Assembly: GCA_963695075.1 (NCBI GenBank)
Contig: CAVOFR010000008.1
Coordinates: 434,001-498,000 of the forward strand
From: CAWCAL01 sp963695075
GTDB taxonomy: Bacteria > Actinomycetota > Acidimicrobiia > Acidimicrobiales > CAWCAL01
Length of the DNA: 64,000 nt
Direction of reading: 5' to 3'
This document shows positions 33,335-40,768 of this stretch, in pieces. Both the position numbers and the translations under genes were made by a program. Within the stretch, counting starts at the first letter, position 1. Each line of letters begins with the position of its first letter. The notes beneath the pieces are model-generated. The model made no database searches, had not been told where the DNA came from, and worked only from the letters and a program-made list of their open reading frames with translations.

Positions 33335-35487
33335 ACCGGACCTCCGACCGCTCCGGGCGACACGGTCCACGCGTCGGCTCGGTCCTCACCGTCGGCCCGG
33401 CTGACCTCGACCGACTCCGGCAGGAGTGCCCGGGTCTCGTTCGACACGAGGATCGCCCCCCCGGGAGCCCGTCGGGCGAGGTGATGGGCAGCGGTCACCG
33501 TCTGGCCCCACACGTCGTAGAGCAGGCGGGTTCCTCCGGTCATGCCCACTGTGACCGGCCCGGTCTGGACGCCGACCGTCAGGTCGAGATCGACACCCGC
33601 CTGTGCGCCGATGCCCCGGATGGCATCCCGGGCGTCGGCGGCGAACGCGACGGCTCGGGGCGCATGGTCGATCAAGGGCCGGTCGTGGCCGCAGGCGGCG
33701 AAGAAGGTATCGCCCACCACCTTGACCCGTTCCAAACCGTGGCGCTCGGCCGCATCGTCGAGGTCGGCGTGCAGTCGATCGACCAGATCCCGCCTGGAGC
33801 CGGCTTCACCGACCCGAACGAGGGCACCGAGGCCGAGCACGACCGCCGCCACCACCGAGGCCTGAGGCACCTCCTCCAACGACTGGACGTCCCCGCGAGC
33901 GACCCGCTCGGCCACAGCCGGCGGGAGCATCCTGCGCAGCAGCCGAAGCCGTTCAGCCCGAGCGGTGTTCAACCGGGTCCGCTGCTCGACGAGCACCGCA
34001 GCCATGGACTCGAAACTGTCGGCGAGCCGGTGGAACTCGATGGGGCTACGGGCCGGAACCTCGATCGGGTCACGGCCCAGCCCCTCGACCTCTTCGAGCC
34101 TGCGGGCGACGGCCGAGGTACCGAGCCTCTCGCTGATCACCCGGATCGGCCGGACGATGCCGCTGGCCCAGCTCACGACGAGAAAGGTCAGCGCAACGAT
34201 GAAGGTCGCCGTTCCGACGACCAGTAGCTCCTGGAAATCATCCAGGATCCCCTCGGCCGCGTCGACCTGCACCTCGGCGACCACCGACCATCCGAGCCCC
34301 TCGAGGGGAACCGCGCCGACGGCACTGAGAGCCTCTTCTCCGACGATCGTCGACCGTGTCTCGACCGACGTGTCCCCGCTGTCGGCGGCGTTGACGGTCT
34401 CCTCGTCGGCACGCTGGGTCAGCACCGTCGTGCCGGCCACCTCGATGGTCGTCCGCTCCTCCCCGGTGAGCAGACCGACGGCTTGGGAGCGGTCGAGGTA
34501 CGACTTCGGGTGCTCGAGGTACGGGCGAGGGTCGGACCTGGTCGTGCCGTCGGATCCGATCAGGAAGGTCTCGCCGGTCTCGGGAAAACCGGCCTCGTCC
34601 CAGTCCGCTCCGCCGGTCAGCAAATCGGTGATCGGCGGGCTGTCGTACAGGGCGACGAGAACGCCGACCAGGCGGTCGCCGTCGAGAACCGGACTCGCAA
34701 TGGCGCCGACCGGGTCGGTGAGCGCCGGATCGTAGGCCGTCAGATCGGTCATGATGAGCCCCGCTTCGGGGTCCGAGCGGACCTGGTCCACCGCCTGGGC
34801 CAGGACCGAACCGCTGAAGGGACCGACATCCAGGCTCGTGCCCAGGGCCGGTCGCTTCTCCACGGAGTAGACGACATAGCCGCTGTCGGCGTCGACGAGG
34901 AACAGATCGACCAGGCCCCGCCGGTCCACGACGTCCCGGTACACGGGATGGACCGCCCGATGCACTTCGCTCCAACGGCTCCCGTCCTCGGCGTCGTCGA
35001 GCGCAGCGGGCTCGTCGACCACCCCGATGTCGACCGCGTACTCGGCCTGCAGGTAGATCGCCGCGGAGTTGCCGGCCACGATGTCGCGCAGTGCGATCTC
35101 ACGACCGGACCGGTCGAGTGGCTCGATGTACTCCTCCTGGTGATTGGCGATCACCTGGCCGAGCTCGTCCTCGAGCTCCTCTCGGGGAATGGCCAGGAGC
35201 TCTCCGTGGGCCTCCGAGAACGCCTCGACCGCAGCGACCGCCTGCGGGCTGGAGGCCAGCGCCTCGGTGGAGCGGCCGAGACTGTTCATGTGGTTGGTCA
35301 CGTCGAGAGCACCCGAGGTCCGGAGAGCGACCAACTGCTGGTCGTTGATGTCCCGCCCGAGATTCCACCCGGTGATCACACCGACGATCGTCGCCACCAC
35401 CAGGGCCATCAGACTGACGAGGACGACCACGGCCGGCAGTCGCGTGCCCAACGAGGTGGAAGCCTTCCCGGGCCCAGGTCCCCTCAT
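33331..35487 (-). CDS. Membrane receptor with HAMP and degenerate nucleotide-cyclase domain (proximal copy)
   Basis: Also 718 residues, with the same plan as the distal copy. Helix 1 is about 18-41, a long extracytoplasmic sensor follows, and helix 2 is about 418-440 (TATFIVALTFLVVSWASGIV). A HAMP region (R-P-I-R-V-I-S-E-R-L-G) leads to a cyclase-homology domain (about 525-718). One half of the active site is intact, R-V-K-V-V-G-D-T-F (substrate Lys and a metal Asp). The first metal Asp position reads V-V-L-G-L-G-A-L, and the Asn/Arg motif reads V-W-G-Q-T-V-T-A-A-H-H. It therefore differs from the distal copy in which residues are kept. Possible roles are a pseudoenzyme or half of a heterodimer. 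A YihY gene lies 27 bp upstream. Confidence 0.87.
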   Translation of the reverse strand: MRGPGPGKASTSLGTRLPAVVVLVSLMALVVATIVGVITGWNLGRDINDQQLVALRTSGALDVTNHMNSLGRSTEALASSPQAVAAVEAFSEAHGELLAIPREELEDELGQVIANHQEEYIEPLDRSGREIALRDIVAGNSAAIYLQAEYAVDIGVVDEPAALDDAEDGSRWSEVHRAVHPVYRDVVDRRGLVDLFLVDADSGYVVYSVEKRPALGTSLDVGPFSGSVLAQAVDQVRSDPEAGLIMTDLTAYDPALTDPVGAIASPVLDGDRLVGVLVALYDSPPITDLLTGGADWDEAGFPETGETFLIGSDGTTRSDPRPYLEHPKSYLDRSQAVGLLTGEERTTIEVAGTTVLTQRADEETVNAADSGDTSVETRSTIVGEEALSAVGAVPLEGLGWSVVAEVQVDAAEGILDDFQELLVVGTATFIVALTFLVVSWASGIVRPIRVISERLGTSAVARRLEEVEGLGRDPIEVPARSPIEFHRLADSFESMAAVLVEQRTRLNTARAERLRLLRRMLPPAVAERVARGDVQSLEEVPQASVVAAVVLGLGALVRVGEAGSRRDLVDRLHADLDDAAERHGLERVKVVGDTFFAACGHDRPLIDHAPRAVAFAADARDAIRGIGAQAGVDLDLTVGVQTGPVTVGMTGGTRLLYDVWGQTVTAAHHLARRAPGGAILVSNETRALLPESVEVSRADGEDRADAWTVSPGAVGGPV

Positions 35488-35514
35488 CGCTCGACGTCCA
35501 TGATGGAGCGCACC

Positions 35515-36375
35515 TTACTGTCGGCGATGGAGGACCCTCACCAGCTGGACTCCGCCGAGCAGGATCTGTGCCTCGTAGTAGATCCAGAGCAGGACCAGGA
35601 ATGCACTTCCCGCGACCCCGGCCAGGGAGCTGCCTCCGACTCGCCGGAGATAGGCGCTGAGCACCCACGTTCCCATCGTGGCCAGGACCGCTGTCAGGAA
35701 CCCACCGACGAAGCTGAGCCGCCATCCGATCGCGGCCGGCGTCATGTACCTGAACAGAAGGGTCAGGGCGAGGGCGATCACTCCCCAGGATCCGAGGACG
35801 CCGAGGAGCTCCAGCGCCTGGTCGAGGCCATCGAAACCATCCGGCACGATCCCGTTGAGTACGGCAGCCGCGGTCTGGACCACCAGCGTCGCCGTCAGGA
35901 TGGCTCCGGTGGCGAGCACGACACCGAAGGCCATCAGTCTCCGCCGGAAGAGCACCTCCATCCCGGACTGTACCGGGATGTCCCAGATGGTGTTGATCGC
36001 ATCCTGGAGGGCGATGACGACCAACGAGGCGGCTACCAGGAGCGACAGGAGGCCGAAGACGCCGAGCCCGGCCTGTGTGGAGTTCTGCGCCAGTTCGTTC
36101 GACACGGCCGTCGCCATCGTGACGCCCTCCGGACCGAACAGTGCCTCGAGAAAGTCGGCGAAGTACTCCTGCACATCGTCCTGACGGAAGACGGCCTCGG
36201 CCAGCCCGAGTGAGAGCGCGAGCACCGGGACGAAGGCGAACAACCCGTAGTACGCGAGGCCGGCGCCCAACCGCATCGTGCGATCGGCTCGCCAGGCTCC
36301 GTAGGTCTGCTGTCCGACGACGACGAGTTCGCCCACCGTCGCTCGGATGCGAGACGGGGAGGACGACGACGGCAC
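35515..36375 (-). CDS. YihY/BrkB-family inner membrane protein
   Basis: A 286-residue protein with six membrane helices. Family landmarks are R-L-G-A-G-L-A-Y-Y-G-L-F-A-F-V-P-V-L (about 36-53), the I-W-D-I-P segment near 134-138, L-L-F-R-Y-M-T-P in the middle, and the closing G-S-A-F-L-V-L-L-W-I-Y-Y-E-A-Q-I-L-L-G-G. This is the YihY/virulence factor BrkB family, once misnamed RNase BN; its function is unsettled and is probably transport or envelope related. It is the first gene of the leftward receptor/channel operon (27 bp to the next gene). A GTG start is used. Confidence 0.88.
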   Translation of the reverse strand: MPSSSSPSRIRATVGELVVVGQQTYGAWRADRTMRLGAGLAYYGLFAFVPVLALSLGLAEAVFRQDDVQEYFADFLEALFGPEGVTMATAVSNELAQNSTQAGLGVFGLLSLLVAASLVVIALQDAINTIWDIPVQSGMEVLFRRRLMAFGVVLATGAILTATLVVQTAAAVLNGIVPDGFDGLDQALELLGVLGSWGVIALALTLLFRYMTPAAIGWRLSFVGGFLTAVLATMGTWVLSAYLRRVGGSSLAGVAGSAFLVLLWIYYEAQILLGGVQLVRVLHRRQ

Positions 36376-36416
36376 GGATCACACCTATCACGGATCGGCG
36401 TGGCTAGGGTCCCGAG

Positions 36417-37526
36417 ATGAACGCCGACGAAGCGATCTTCCTCGTCGTCGTCCTGGCTCGGCTCGGGATTCCCCTCCTCATCCCCCGGTTCCCGATCCCC
36501 GCGATCGTCTCGTCGCTGGTGATCGATGCGGCCGACCAGACGATCTTCCAGCAGTTCACCGACCTCGACCTCGACGGCTATCAGGGCTACGACAAGGCCC
36601 TCGACGTCTACTACCTGACGATCGCCTATCTATCGACGATGCGGAACTGGTCGGAGCCCTTCGCTTTCCGAACCTCCCAGGCTCTGTGGTACTGGCGCCT
36701 GACCGGCGTGATGTTGTTCGAGCTCAGTGACGTGCGAGCGCTGTTGATCATCTTCCCCAACACTTTCGAGTACTTCTTCATCGCCTACGAGGCCGTCCGG
36801 CTCCGGTGGAACCCGCGTCGACTGACCAACCGCCAGGTCATCTACACGGCAGCGTTCATCTGGATCTTCGTGAAGCTCCCCCAGGAATGGTGGATCCACA
36901 TCGCCCAGCTCGACTTCACCGACTTCATGAAAGAGGACGTCCTCGGCGTCCCGGTCGACACCCCGTGGGGCGAGGCATTCGGGCAGAACCTCTGGTTCAT
37001 CGCCCTCATGGTGGGCGTCGGTGCCGTCGCCACGGTTGCGATCCGGGCTGCGCTCCGCCGGGCCCCGGCGCCGGACTGGTCGCTCAGCTTCGACGTGGAC
37101 CGGCATACCGATCACGAGGCCCCGACCGACGCGCCGCCAATGGTCCCGATCCTCAGTTGGCCCGTGTTCGAGAAGACCGCGCTCATCGTCATGGTCACGA
37201 TCATCTTCGCCCAGGTCGTACCGGGCAACGAGGCCGGTCCGCTCCAGCTCACGTTCGCCGTCGCCGGCGTGGTGGTGGCCAACGCGACCGCGAGCCACTG
37301 GCTGTCGGCTCGGGGCCACTCGTGGACGACGACGTTCAGACAGTTCGCGGCCATGCTGGCCGTGAACCTGGTGATCGTCGTCGGCTACCTCGCACTCCTC
37401 CGGCGCTCGGACACACCGATCAACGAGGCGGCGACCCTCTTCTTCGTGCTGCTGCTCACGCTGATCGTCACACTGTTCGATCGATTCCGGGGCCGGGCCG
37501 CCGCCACCCTCAGCGATTCCGCATGA
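36417..37526 (+). CDS. Multi-pass membrane protein of unknown function
   Basis: A 369-residue protein with about eight likely membrane helices, including AIFLVVVLARLGIPLLI (6-22), VMLFELSDVRALLIIFPNTF (about 98-117) and AAFIWIFVKL (about 145-154). Others are LWFIALMVGVGAVATVAIRA (about 193-212), a helix near 251-265 (IVMVTIIFAQVV), AVAGVVVANATASHWL, and the C-terminal AATLFFVLLLTLIVTLF. Conserved-looking aromatic motifs are YQGYDKALDVYYL and KLPQEWWIHIAQLDFTDF. I do not recognise the family. It is divergent from the YihY operon and its 3' end overlaps the convergent Bax-inhibitor gene by 17 bp. Confidence 0.78.
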   Translation: MNADEAIFLVVVLARLGIPLLIPRFPIPAIVSSLVIDAADQTIFQQFTDLDLDGYQGYDKALDVYYLTIAYLSTMRNWSEPFAFRTSQALWYWRLTGVMLFELSDVRALLIIFPNTFEYFFIAYEAVRLRWNPRRLTNRQVIYTAAFIWIFVKLPQEWWIHIAQLDFTDFMKEDVLGVPVDTPWGEAFGQNLWFIALMVGVGAVATVAIRAALRRAPAPDWSLSFDVDRHTDHEAPTDAPPMVPILSWPVFEKTALIVMVTIIFAQVVPGNEAGPLQLTFAVAGVVVANATASHWLSARGHSWTTTFRQFAAMLAVNLVIVVGYLALLRRSDTPINEAATLFFVLLLTLIVTLFDRFRGRAAATLSDSA

Positions 37527-38325
37527 GGAACGCGAGCAGGCGCAGCAGGGTGATGTACAGCCAGATGAAGGTCACCATCAGGCCCCAGGCCGAGTACCAC
37601 TCCATCATCTTGGGGGCGCCCGCCTCGACGCCGGCCTCGATCGAGGCGAAGTCGAGCGTGAAGCTGAGCGCGGCCAGCACGACGGCGATGATCGAGACGA
37701 CGACACCGATGGTCTGGAAAGACTCGGAGTAGAGCCAGGTCCAGTTGAAGATGCTCAAGACTCCTATGAACAAATACAGGAGGCAGAGCCCGCCGATCCC
37801 GGCGGCGACGCCGAAAGCCATCTTCCGCGTGGGCTTGATGATCCGCGTGACGTAGAGGAACAGCGCGGCGACGAACACGGCGACCGTGGCCACGACCGCG
37901 GCACCGACCACCCCTTCGGTCTGCGCCTCGTAGGCGGCCGAGATGGCGCCGAGGCAGTACCCCTGGAGGATGGCGTAGACCGCGCCGAGCACTCCGGCCA
38001 ACCGCGGGTTCATGCTGGCGAAGATCCCGACGAAGAGTGCGCCGAACGAAGCGAGCCAGAACCCGCCGGGGATGGTGACGGTCGTGTTGCCATAGCCGGA
38101 ACCGACGTCGGCGACGACCGGCTCGGTGGCCGATGCCCAGCCCCAGGCTCCACCTGCGACGACGATCAGGAGGAAGACCACCGTCTTGACCGACGTGCCG
38201 AACACGGTCATCGTCGCCGGAGCGGCCACGGTCCGACCGGGACTCATGTAGGTCTCGATGATCCTGTCGCTGAACGCGGGGTTGCCCGAGGCCGATCCGC
38301 TCGTGGCCTGCATCGGGACTGTCAT
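37510..38325 (-). CDS. Bax inhibitor-1/YccA-family membrane protein
   Basis: A 271-residue protein with seven membrane helices after an N-terminal 45-residue cytoplasmic tail. Family features are N-P-R-L-A-G-V-L-G-A-V-Y-A-I-L-Q-G-Y-C-L-G (about 105-125), the F-L-Y-V-T-R-I-I-K-P-T segment, and the Asp-containing S-F-T-L-D-F-A-S-I-E with G-A-P-K-M-M-E-W-Y. The actinobacterial Bax inhibitor-1 branch has this same ending. Homologues act as Ca2+ leak channels or protease-linked membrane stress proteins; the role here is unproven. An AGGAGA ribosome-binding site precedes the ATG. Confidence 0.9.
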   Translation of the reverse strand: MTVPMQATSGSASGNPAFSDRIIETYMSPGRTVAAPATMTVFGTSVKTVVFLLIVVAGGAWGWASATEPVVADVGSGYGNTTVTIPGGFWLASFGALFVGIFASMNPRLAGVLGAVYAILQGYCLGAISAAYEAQTEGVVGAAVVATVAVFVAALFLYVTRIIKPTRKMAFGVAAGIGGLCLLYLFIGVLSIFNWTWLYSESFQTIGVVVSIIAVVLAALSFTLDFASIEAGVEAGAPKMMEWYSAWGLMVTFIWLYITLLRLLAFLMRNR

Positions 38326-38405
38326 CGCTGTTCTCCTGGTCGGGTTCGGGTCGGCCCGACGCTAGTGGCGACCAGCCCAACCAGCTCATGCCATGATGCG
38401 GGCCC

Positions 38406-38915
38406 ATGGGATCCGACTCGTTCACACCCAGCACCGACGTATTCGTCGAGCACAACCGTGAATTCGCCCTGGAGTTCGCCGACGCCGACCTGCAGGTCAC
38501 GCCGACCCGCCATCTCGCCGTCGTCACCTGCATGGATTCCCGCATGGACATGTTCCAGATCCTGGGTCTCGGTCACGGTGAGGCGCACGTCATCCGCAAC
38601 GCCGGTGGCGTGATCACCGATGACGTCATCCGCTCGCTGTGCTTGTCCCAGCGAGCGCTGGGCACCCGCGAGATCCTCCTGGTGCACCACACCGACTGCG
38701 GGCTCCAGAAGGTCGACGAGGAGGGCTTCCGGTCCGAGCTCGAAGCCGAGCTGGGCGTCAAGCCGGCGTGGGCCGTGGAGTCCTTCGACGACCCATTCGA
38801 GGACGTTCGCCAGTCGATGCAGCGACTGGCGCTGACACCGTTCCTGCCCCACAAGGAGCACATCCGCGGGTTCGTCTACGACGTGCACACCGGCCATCTC
38901 CACGAGGTCGAGTGA
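38406..38915 (+). CDS. Beta-class carbonic anhydrase
   Basis: A 169-residue protein of the short Cab-like beta-carbonic anhydrase group. Zinc ligands are Cys42, His95 and Cys98. The catalytic dyad is Asp44/Arg46 in C-M-D-S-R, followed by V-I-R-N-A-G-G and L-V-H-H-T-D-C-G. It would interconvert CO2 and bicarbonate in the cytoplasm for carboxylation and pH balance. The length is normal for the subgroup. The ATG at 38406 is used. It is divergent from the Bax-inhibitor gene and convergent with a small PLDc_N gene (19 bp between stops). Confidence 0.93.
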   Translation: MGSDSFTPSTDVFVEHNREFALEFADADLQVTPTRHLAVVTCMDSRMDMFQILGLGHGEAHVIRNAGGVITDDVIRSLCLSQRALGTREILLVHHTDCGLQKVDEEGFRSELEAELGVKPAWAVESFDDPFEDVRQSMQRLALTPFLPHKEHIRGFVYDVHTGHLHEVE

Positions 38916-38934
38916 CCGGGTGACCTGAATCCGC

Positions 38935-39198
38935 TCAGGCCAACGAGAGCCGGGGCCGCAGGATCGGACCTCGCTCGAACATCGTCGCGCCGCGCACGAT
39001 CAGATACACGAAGATGCCCAGATATGGCAGGAAGATGACGAGCACGGTCCACAGGGCCTTGCCCCAGCCCGTCAGGTCGGCGCTGCGCAAGATGTCGACG
39101 ACGATGAACACGAACATGTACATCCATATGAGGAGGAGGGCGAACCACAACAGGGACCACACCACCTGGCCGACACCGAATCCCGCAGCGAGCATCAT
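38935..39198 (-). CDS. Small PLDc_N-domain membrane protein
   Basis: An 87-residue protein with two membrane helices: SLLWFALLLIWMYMFVFIVV at about 14-33 and ALWTVLVIFLPYLGIFVYLI at about 47-66. They are joined by D-I-L-R-S-A-D-L-T-G-W-G-K. This is clearly the same domain as the N-terminus of the protein at 29129-29530 (shared F-G-x-G-Q-V, D-I-x-R-S and F-x-P-Y-L-G-x-F-x-Y patterns) but without a SHOCT tail. A separate SHOCT gene lies 217 bp away. The ATG at 39198 is picked because the protein then begins right before the G-F-G-V-G-Q motif. Confidence 0.78.
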   Translation of the reverse strand: MMLAAGFGVGQVVWSLLWFALLLIWMYMFVFIVVDILRSADLTGWGKALWTVLVIFLPYLGIFVYLIVRGATMFERGPILRPRLSLA

Positions 39199-39240
39199 CG
39201 CCGGGTACCTTAGCCAGCCCCGTCCCGAGAGGAGTTCACG

Positions 39241-39372
39241 CTGAGAGCCCGACGATGGCGCACCGATCTCGCCATGATGCTGGCCCTGCTGGTCGCGGTG
39301 AATCTCCTGACGGCGTTCGGCCTTCCCCGGTGGGCCGCCGAACCCGCGCCGCCGGACACCGCCGGCGAGTAG
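39241..39372 (+). CDS. Putative 43-residue membrane peptide with a CTG start
   Basis: An AGGAG ribosome-binding site at 39230-39234 is followed, six bases later, by CTG and an open frame of 43 codons ending in TAG. The peptide has a basic N-terminus (R-A-R-R-W-R-T-D), one hydrophobic helix (LAMMLALLVAVNLLTAFGL) and a Pro/Ala-rich tail. The only other start in frame is an ATG giving 33 residues. It is divergent from the small PLDc_N gene, and a conserved hairpin follows the stop. The layout is convincing, but the start codon is unusual, so confidence is moderate. Confidence 0.45.
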   Translation: MRARRWRTDLAMMLALLVAVNLLTAFGLPRWAAEPAPPDTAGE

Positions 39373-39375
39373 GTC

Positions 39376-39409
39376 AGTGCGTTCGGGGTCTGTCCCCGGG
39401 TAACGCACT
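39376..39409. repeat. Conserved hairpin repeat, copy 1 (terminator-like)
   Basis: A 34-base hairpin. The outer stem AGTGCGTT/AACGCACT (8 bp) has a 3-base GGT bulge on the 3' side, then the inner stem CGGGG/CCCCG (5 bp) and loop TCTGT. A second copy is at 48711-48744. They differ at two positions only (9 and 23), which pair with each other, C-G here and G-C in the other copy. It sits between convergent genes. Confidence 0.8.
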
Positions 39410-39414
39410 CGGGG

Positions 39415-39771
39415 TCAGGCCAGGAGCTTGGCCTTGGCTGCGGCGAACTCGGCGTCGTCGAGCAGCCCCTTCGCCTTCATGTCCGCCAACCCCTCGAGCT
39501 TCGCCATCAGGTCGTCGCCGGCCGACGCAGCGGGCTGAGCCGCCTGCTGCGCCTGCATCGCTGCCATCTGCGCCTGCACATCCGCCAGCTCGGCCTGGGA
39601 CTGGGCCGCGGCCTGCTCGGCCGCCTGGTCCTGCGCGGCGGCCTGACCCTTGGCGGCCTGCCGGTTTCGCACGCCACCCGACACCGCGGTGGCGGTACCC
39701 GCGACGACCGCGGTGCGGGCCATCGTCCCCATGACTCCGGGGCGTCCTCTACGTCTACGGCGGGGCGGCAT
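39415..39771 (-). CDS. SHOCT-domain protein with long Gln/Ala linker
   Basis: A 118-residue protein. A basic N-terminus (P-R-R-R-R-R-G-R) is followed by a short small-residue segment (ARTAVVAGTATAVSGGV, about 18-34). A Gln/Ala-rich probable coiled coil covers about 38-80, and a C-terminal SHOCT domain (MAKLEGLADMKAKGLLDDAE, about 88-107) completes it. An AGGGAGAA ribosome-binding site precedes the ATG. It is 28 bp downstream of the DUF6325-type gene, an association often seen in actinobacteria. Function unknown; SHOCT modules mediate oligomerisation. Confidence 0.8.
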   Translation of the reverse strand: MPPRRRRRGRPGVMGTMARTAVVAGTATAVSGGVRNRQAAKGQAAAQDQAAEQAAAQSQAELADVQAQMAAMQAQQAAQPAASAGDDLMAKLEGLADMKAKGLLDDAEFAAAKAKLLA

Positions 39772-39799
39772 TGCTGTTCTCCCTTGTGTCGATCCTGAT

Positions 39800-40231
39800 T
39801 CAGTCGATGGTCGCGAGCTCGGCCATGAGCTCCTCGACGACGAGTCCGGGCACGCGGAACTGCGCGGCCAACAGGCCGCCGGATCCCACGATCGCGTCCC
39901 GCAGAGGCGTGGCCCACGTGTGCTCGAACACGAGGACGGCAGCCGAGCTGTTCGGCTCGAGTCCCTCGGCCAGCTCCATGACGTCCTCGTCGGAGATGAA
40001 CGACTCGAGCTGGTTGAGCAACGAGGTCAGCGCGGAAGCATCGTCGTTGGCGTCGATCTCCTCGAACTCGACGAACGACACCGCTCCGTCCCCGTCCTTG
40101 CGGAGCAGCAGTCCGTCCACGACGGCGATCGTGCCCTCGTTGGCCAGCCGTTCCAGTTCCGGGATGATCTCGCCGGTGAATCGGTTCTCGGGGAACGCGA
40201 TCACGAGTACTTCGATGGGTCCGATGGCCAT
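39800..40231 (-). CDS. DUF6325/DUF1269-type protein
   Basis: A 143-residue soluble protein. The start M-A-I-G-P-I-E-V-L-V-I-A-F-P-E-N-R-F-T-G-E-I and the following L-E-R-L-A-N-E-G-T-I-A-V-V-D-G-L-L-L-R-K-D fit the DUF6325 family, a relative of DUF1269 membrane-stress proteins. The second half has a V-L-V-F-E-H-T-W-A motif. The pair DUF6325 then SHOCT is a recurring operon of unknown role, possibly envelope stress. No catalytic residues are evident. Confidence 0.7.
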   Translation of the reverse strand: MAIGPIEVLVIAFPENRFTGEIIPELERLANEGTIAVVDGLLLRKDGDGAVSFVEFEEIDANDDASALTSLLNQLESFISDEDVMELAEGLEPNSSAAVLVFEHTWATPLRDAIVGSGGLLAAQFRVPGLVVEELMAELATID

Positions 40232-40320
40232 CGGCGCACCCTATCCGACCCTCAGGGCTTACCGGACGGCGTTCGGCTCATCGAGGGCTGGCGAGAGAGC
40301 TCCGAGAGTCCGTCTCGGTC

Positions 40321-40701
40321 CTACCGGGACTCGACCGCTTCCTTCACGAACAGGGCGGAGATGATCAGCCCCGCCAGGAGGGCGGCCAGCCAGACGATCA
40401 CGGTGGCGAGGATCCAGGTGGCCGCGCCGCTGATCTGAAGGCCATCCGAGATCAACGCCGTGACCAGGAGACCGACGAACGTGGTCACCAATGCGGTGCC
40501 GCTCTGCAACGCCGGCACCTTGTCCACCGCGATCTTGGTGATGAGCGGCTTGGCCGCCACCTCGACCACGGTGAAGATGGCCACCGCGATGACGAACGCG
40601 ACCCCGTCGATCGACATGTCGTCGAGCACGGTCGCGGCGACGAGCAGCCCGAGCGCGTTGGCGGCCAGATGGACCGCAGCCGAGCTCAGATGTCGAATCA
40701 C
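40321..40701 (-). CDS. Phage-holin-IV/YvlD-like small membrane protein
   Basis: A 126-residue protein with four predicted membrane helices, at about 7-24, 32-50 (VAFVIAVAIFTVVEVAAKPL), 66-85 (TALVTTFVGLLVTALISDGL) and 92-118. Spacing and the N-A-L-G-L-L-V-A-A-T-V-L-D start resemble the YvlD/phage holin family IV group, which despite its name is widespread on chromosomes. GTG at 40701 is used. It is divergent from the TrkH-like/RCK_C gene, with 67 bp between starts. Confidence 0.62.
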   Translation of the reverse strand: MIRHLSSAAVHLAANALGLLVAATVLDDMSIDGVAFVIAVAIFTVVEVAAKPLITKIAVDKVPALQSGTALVTTFVGLLVTALISDGLQISGAATWILATVIVWLAALLAGLIISALFVKEAVESR

Positions 40702-40768
40702 CGTGGTGAGGCTACAGCGTGGCCCAGCACGCGGCCGCCTGTCGGTCATCCGCGCGAGCATCGATGCC

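Noticed and set aside
34483..36213. Long open frame on the + strand (576 codons) opposite the receptor and YihY genes
   Set aside because: Composition is Arg/Asp/His-rich with no domain, and both leftward genes beneath it have clear family motifs. It is a GC-rich antisense shadow.
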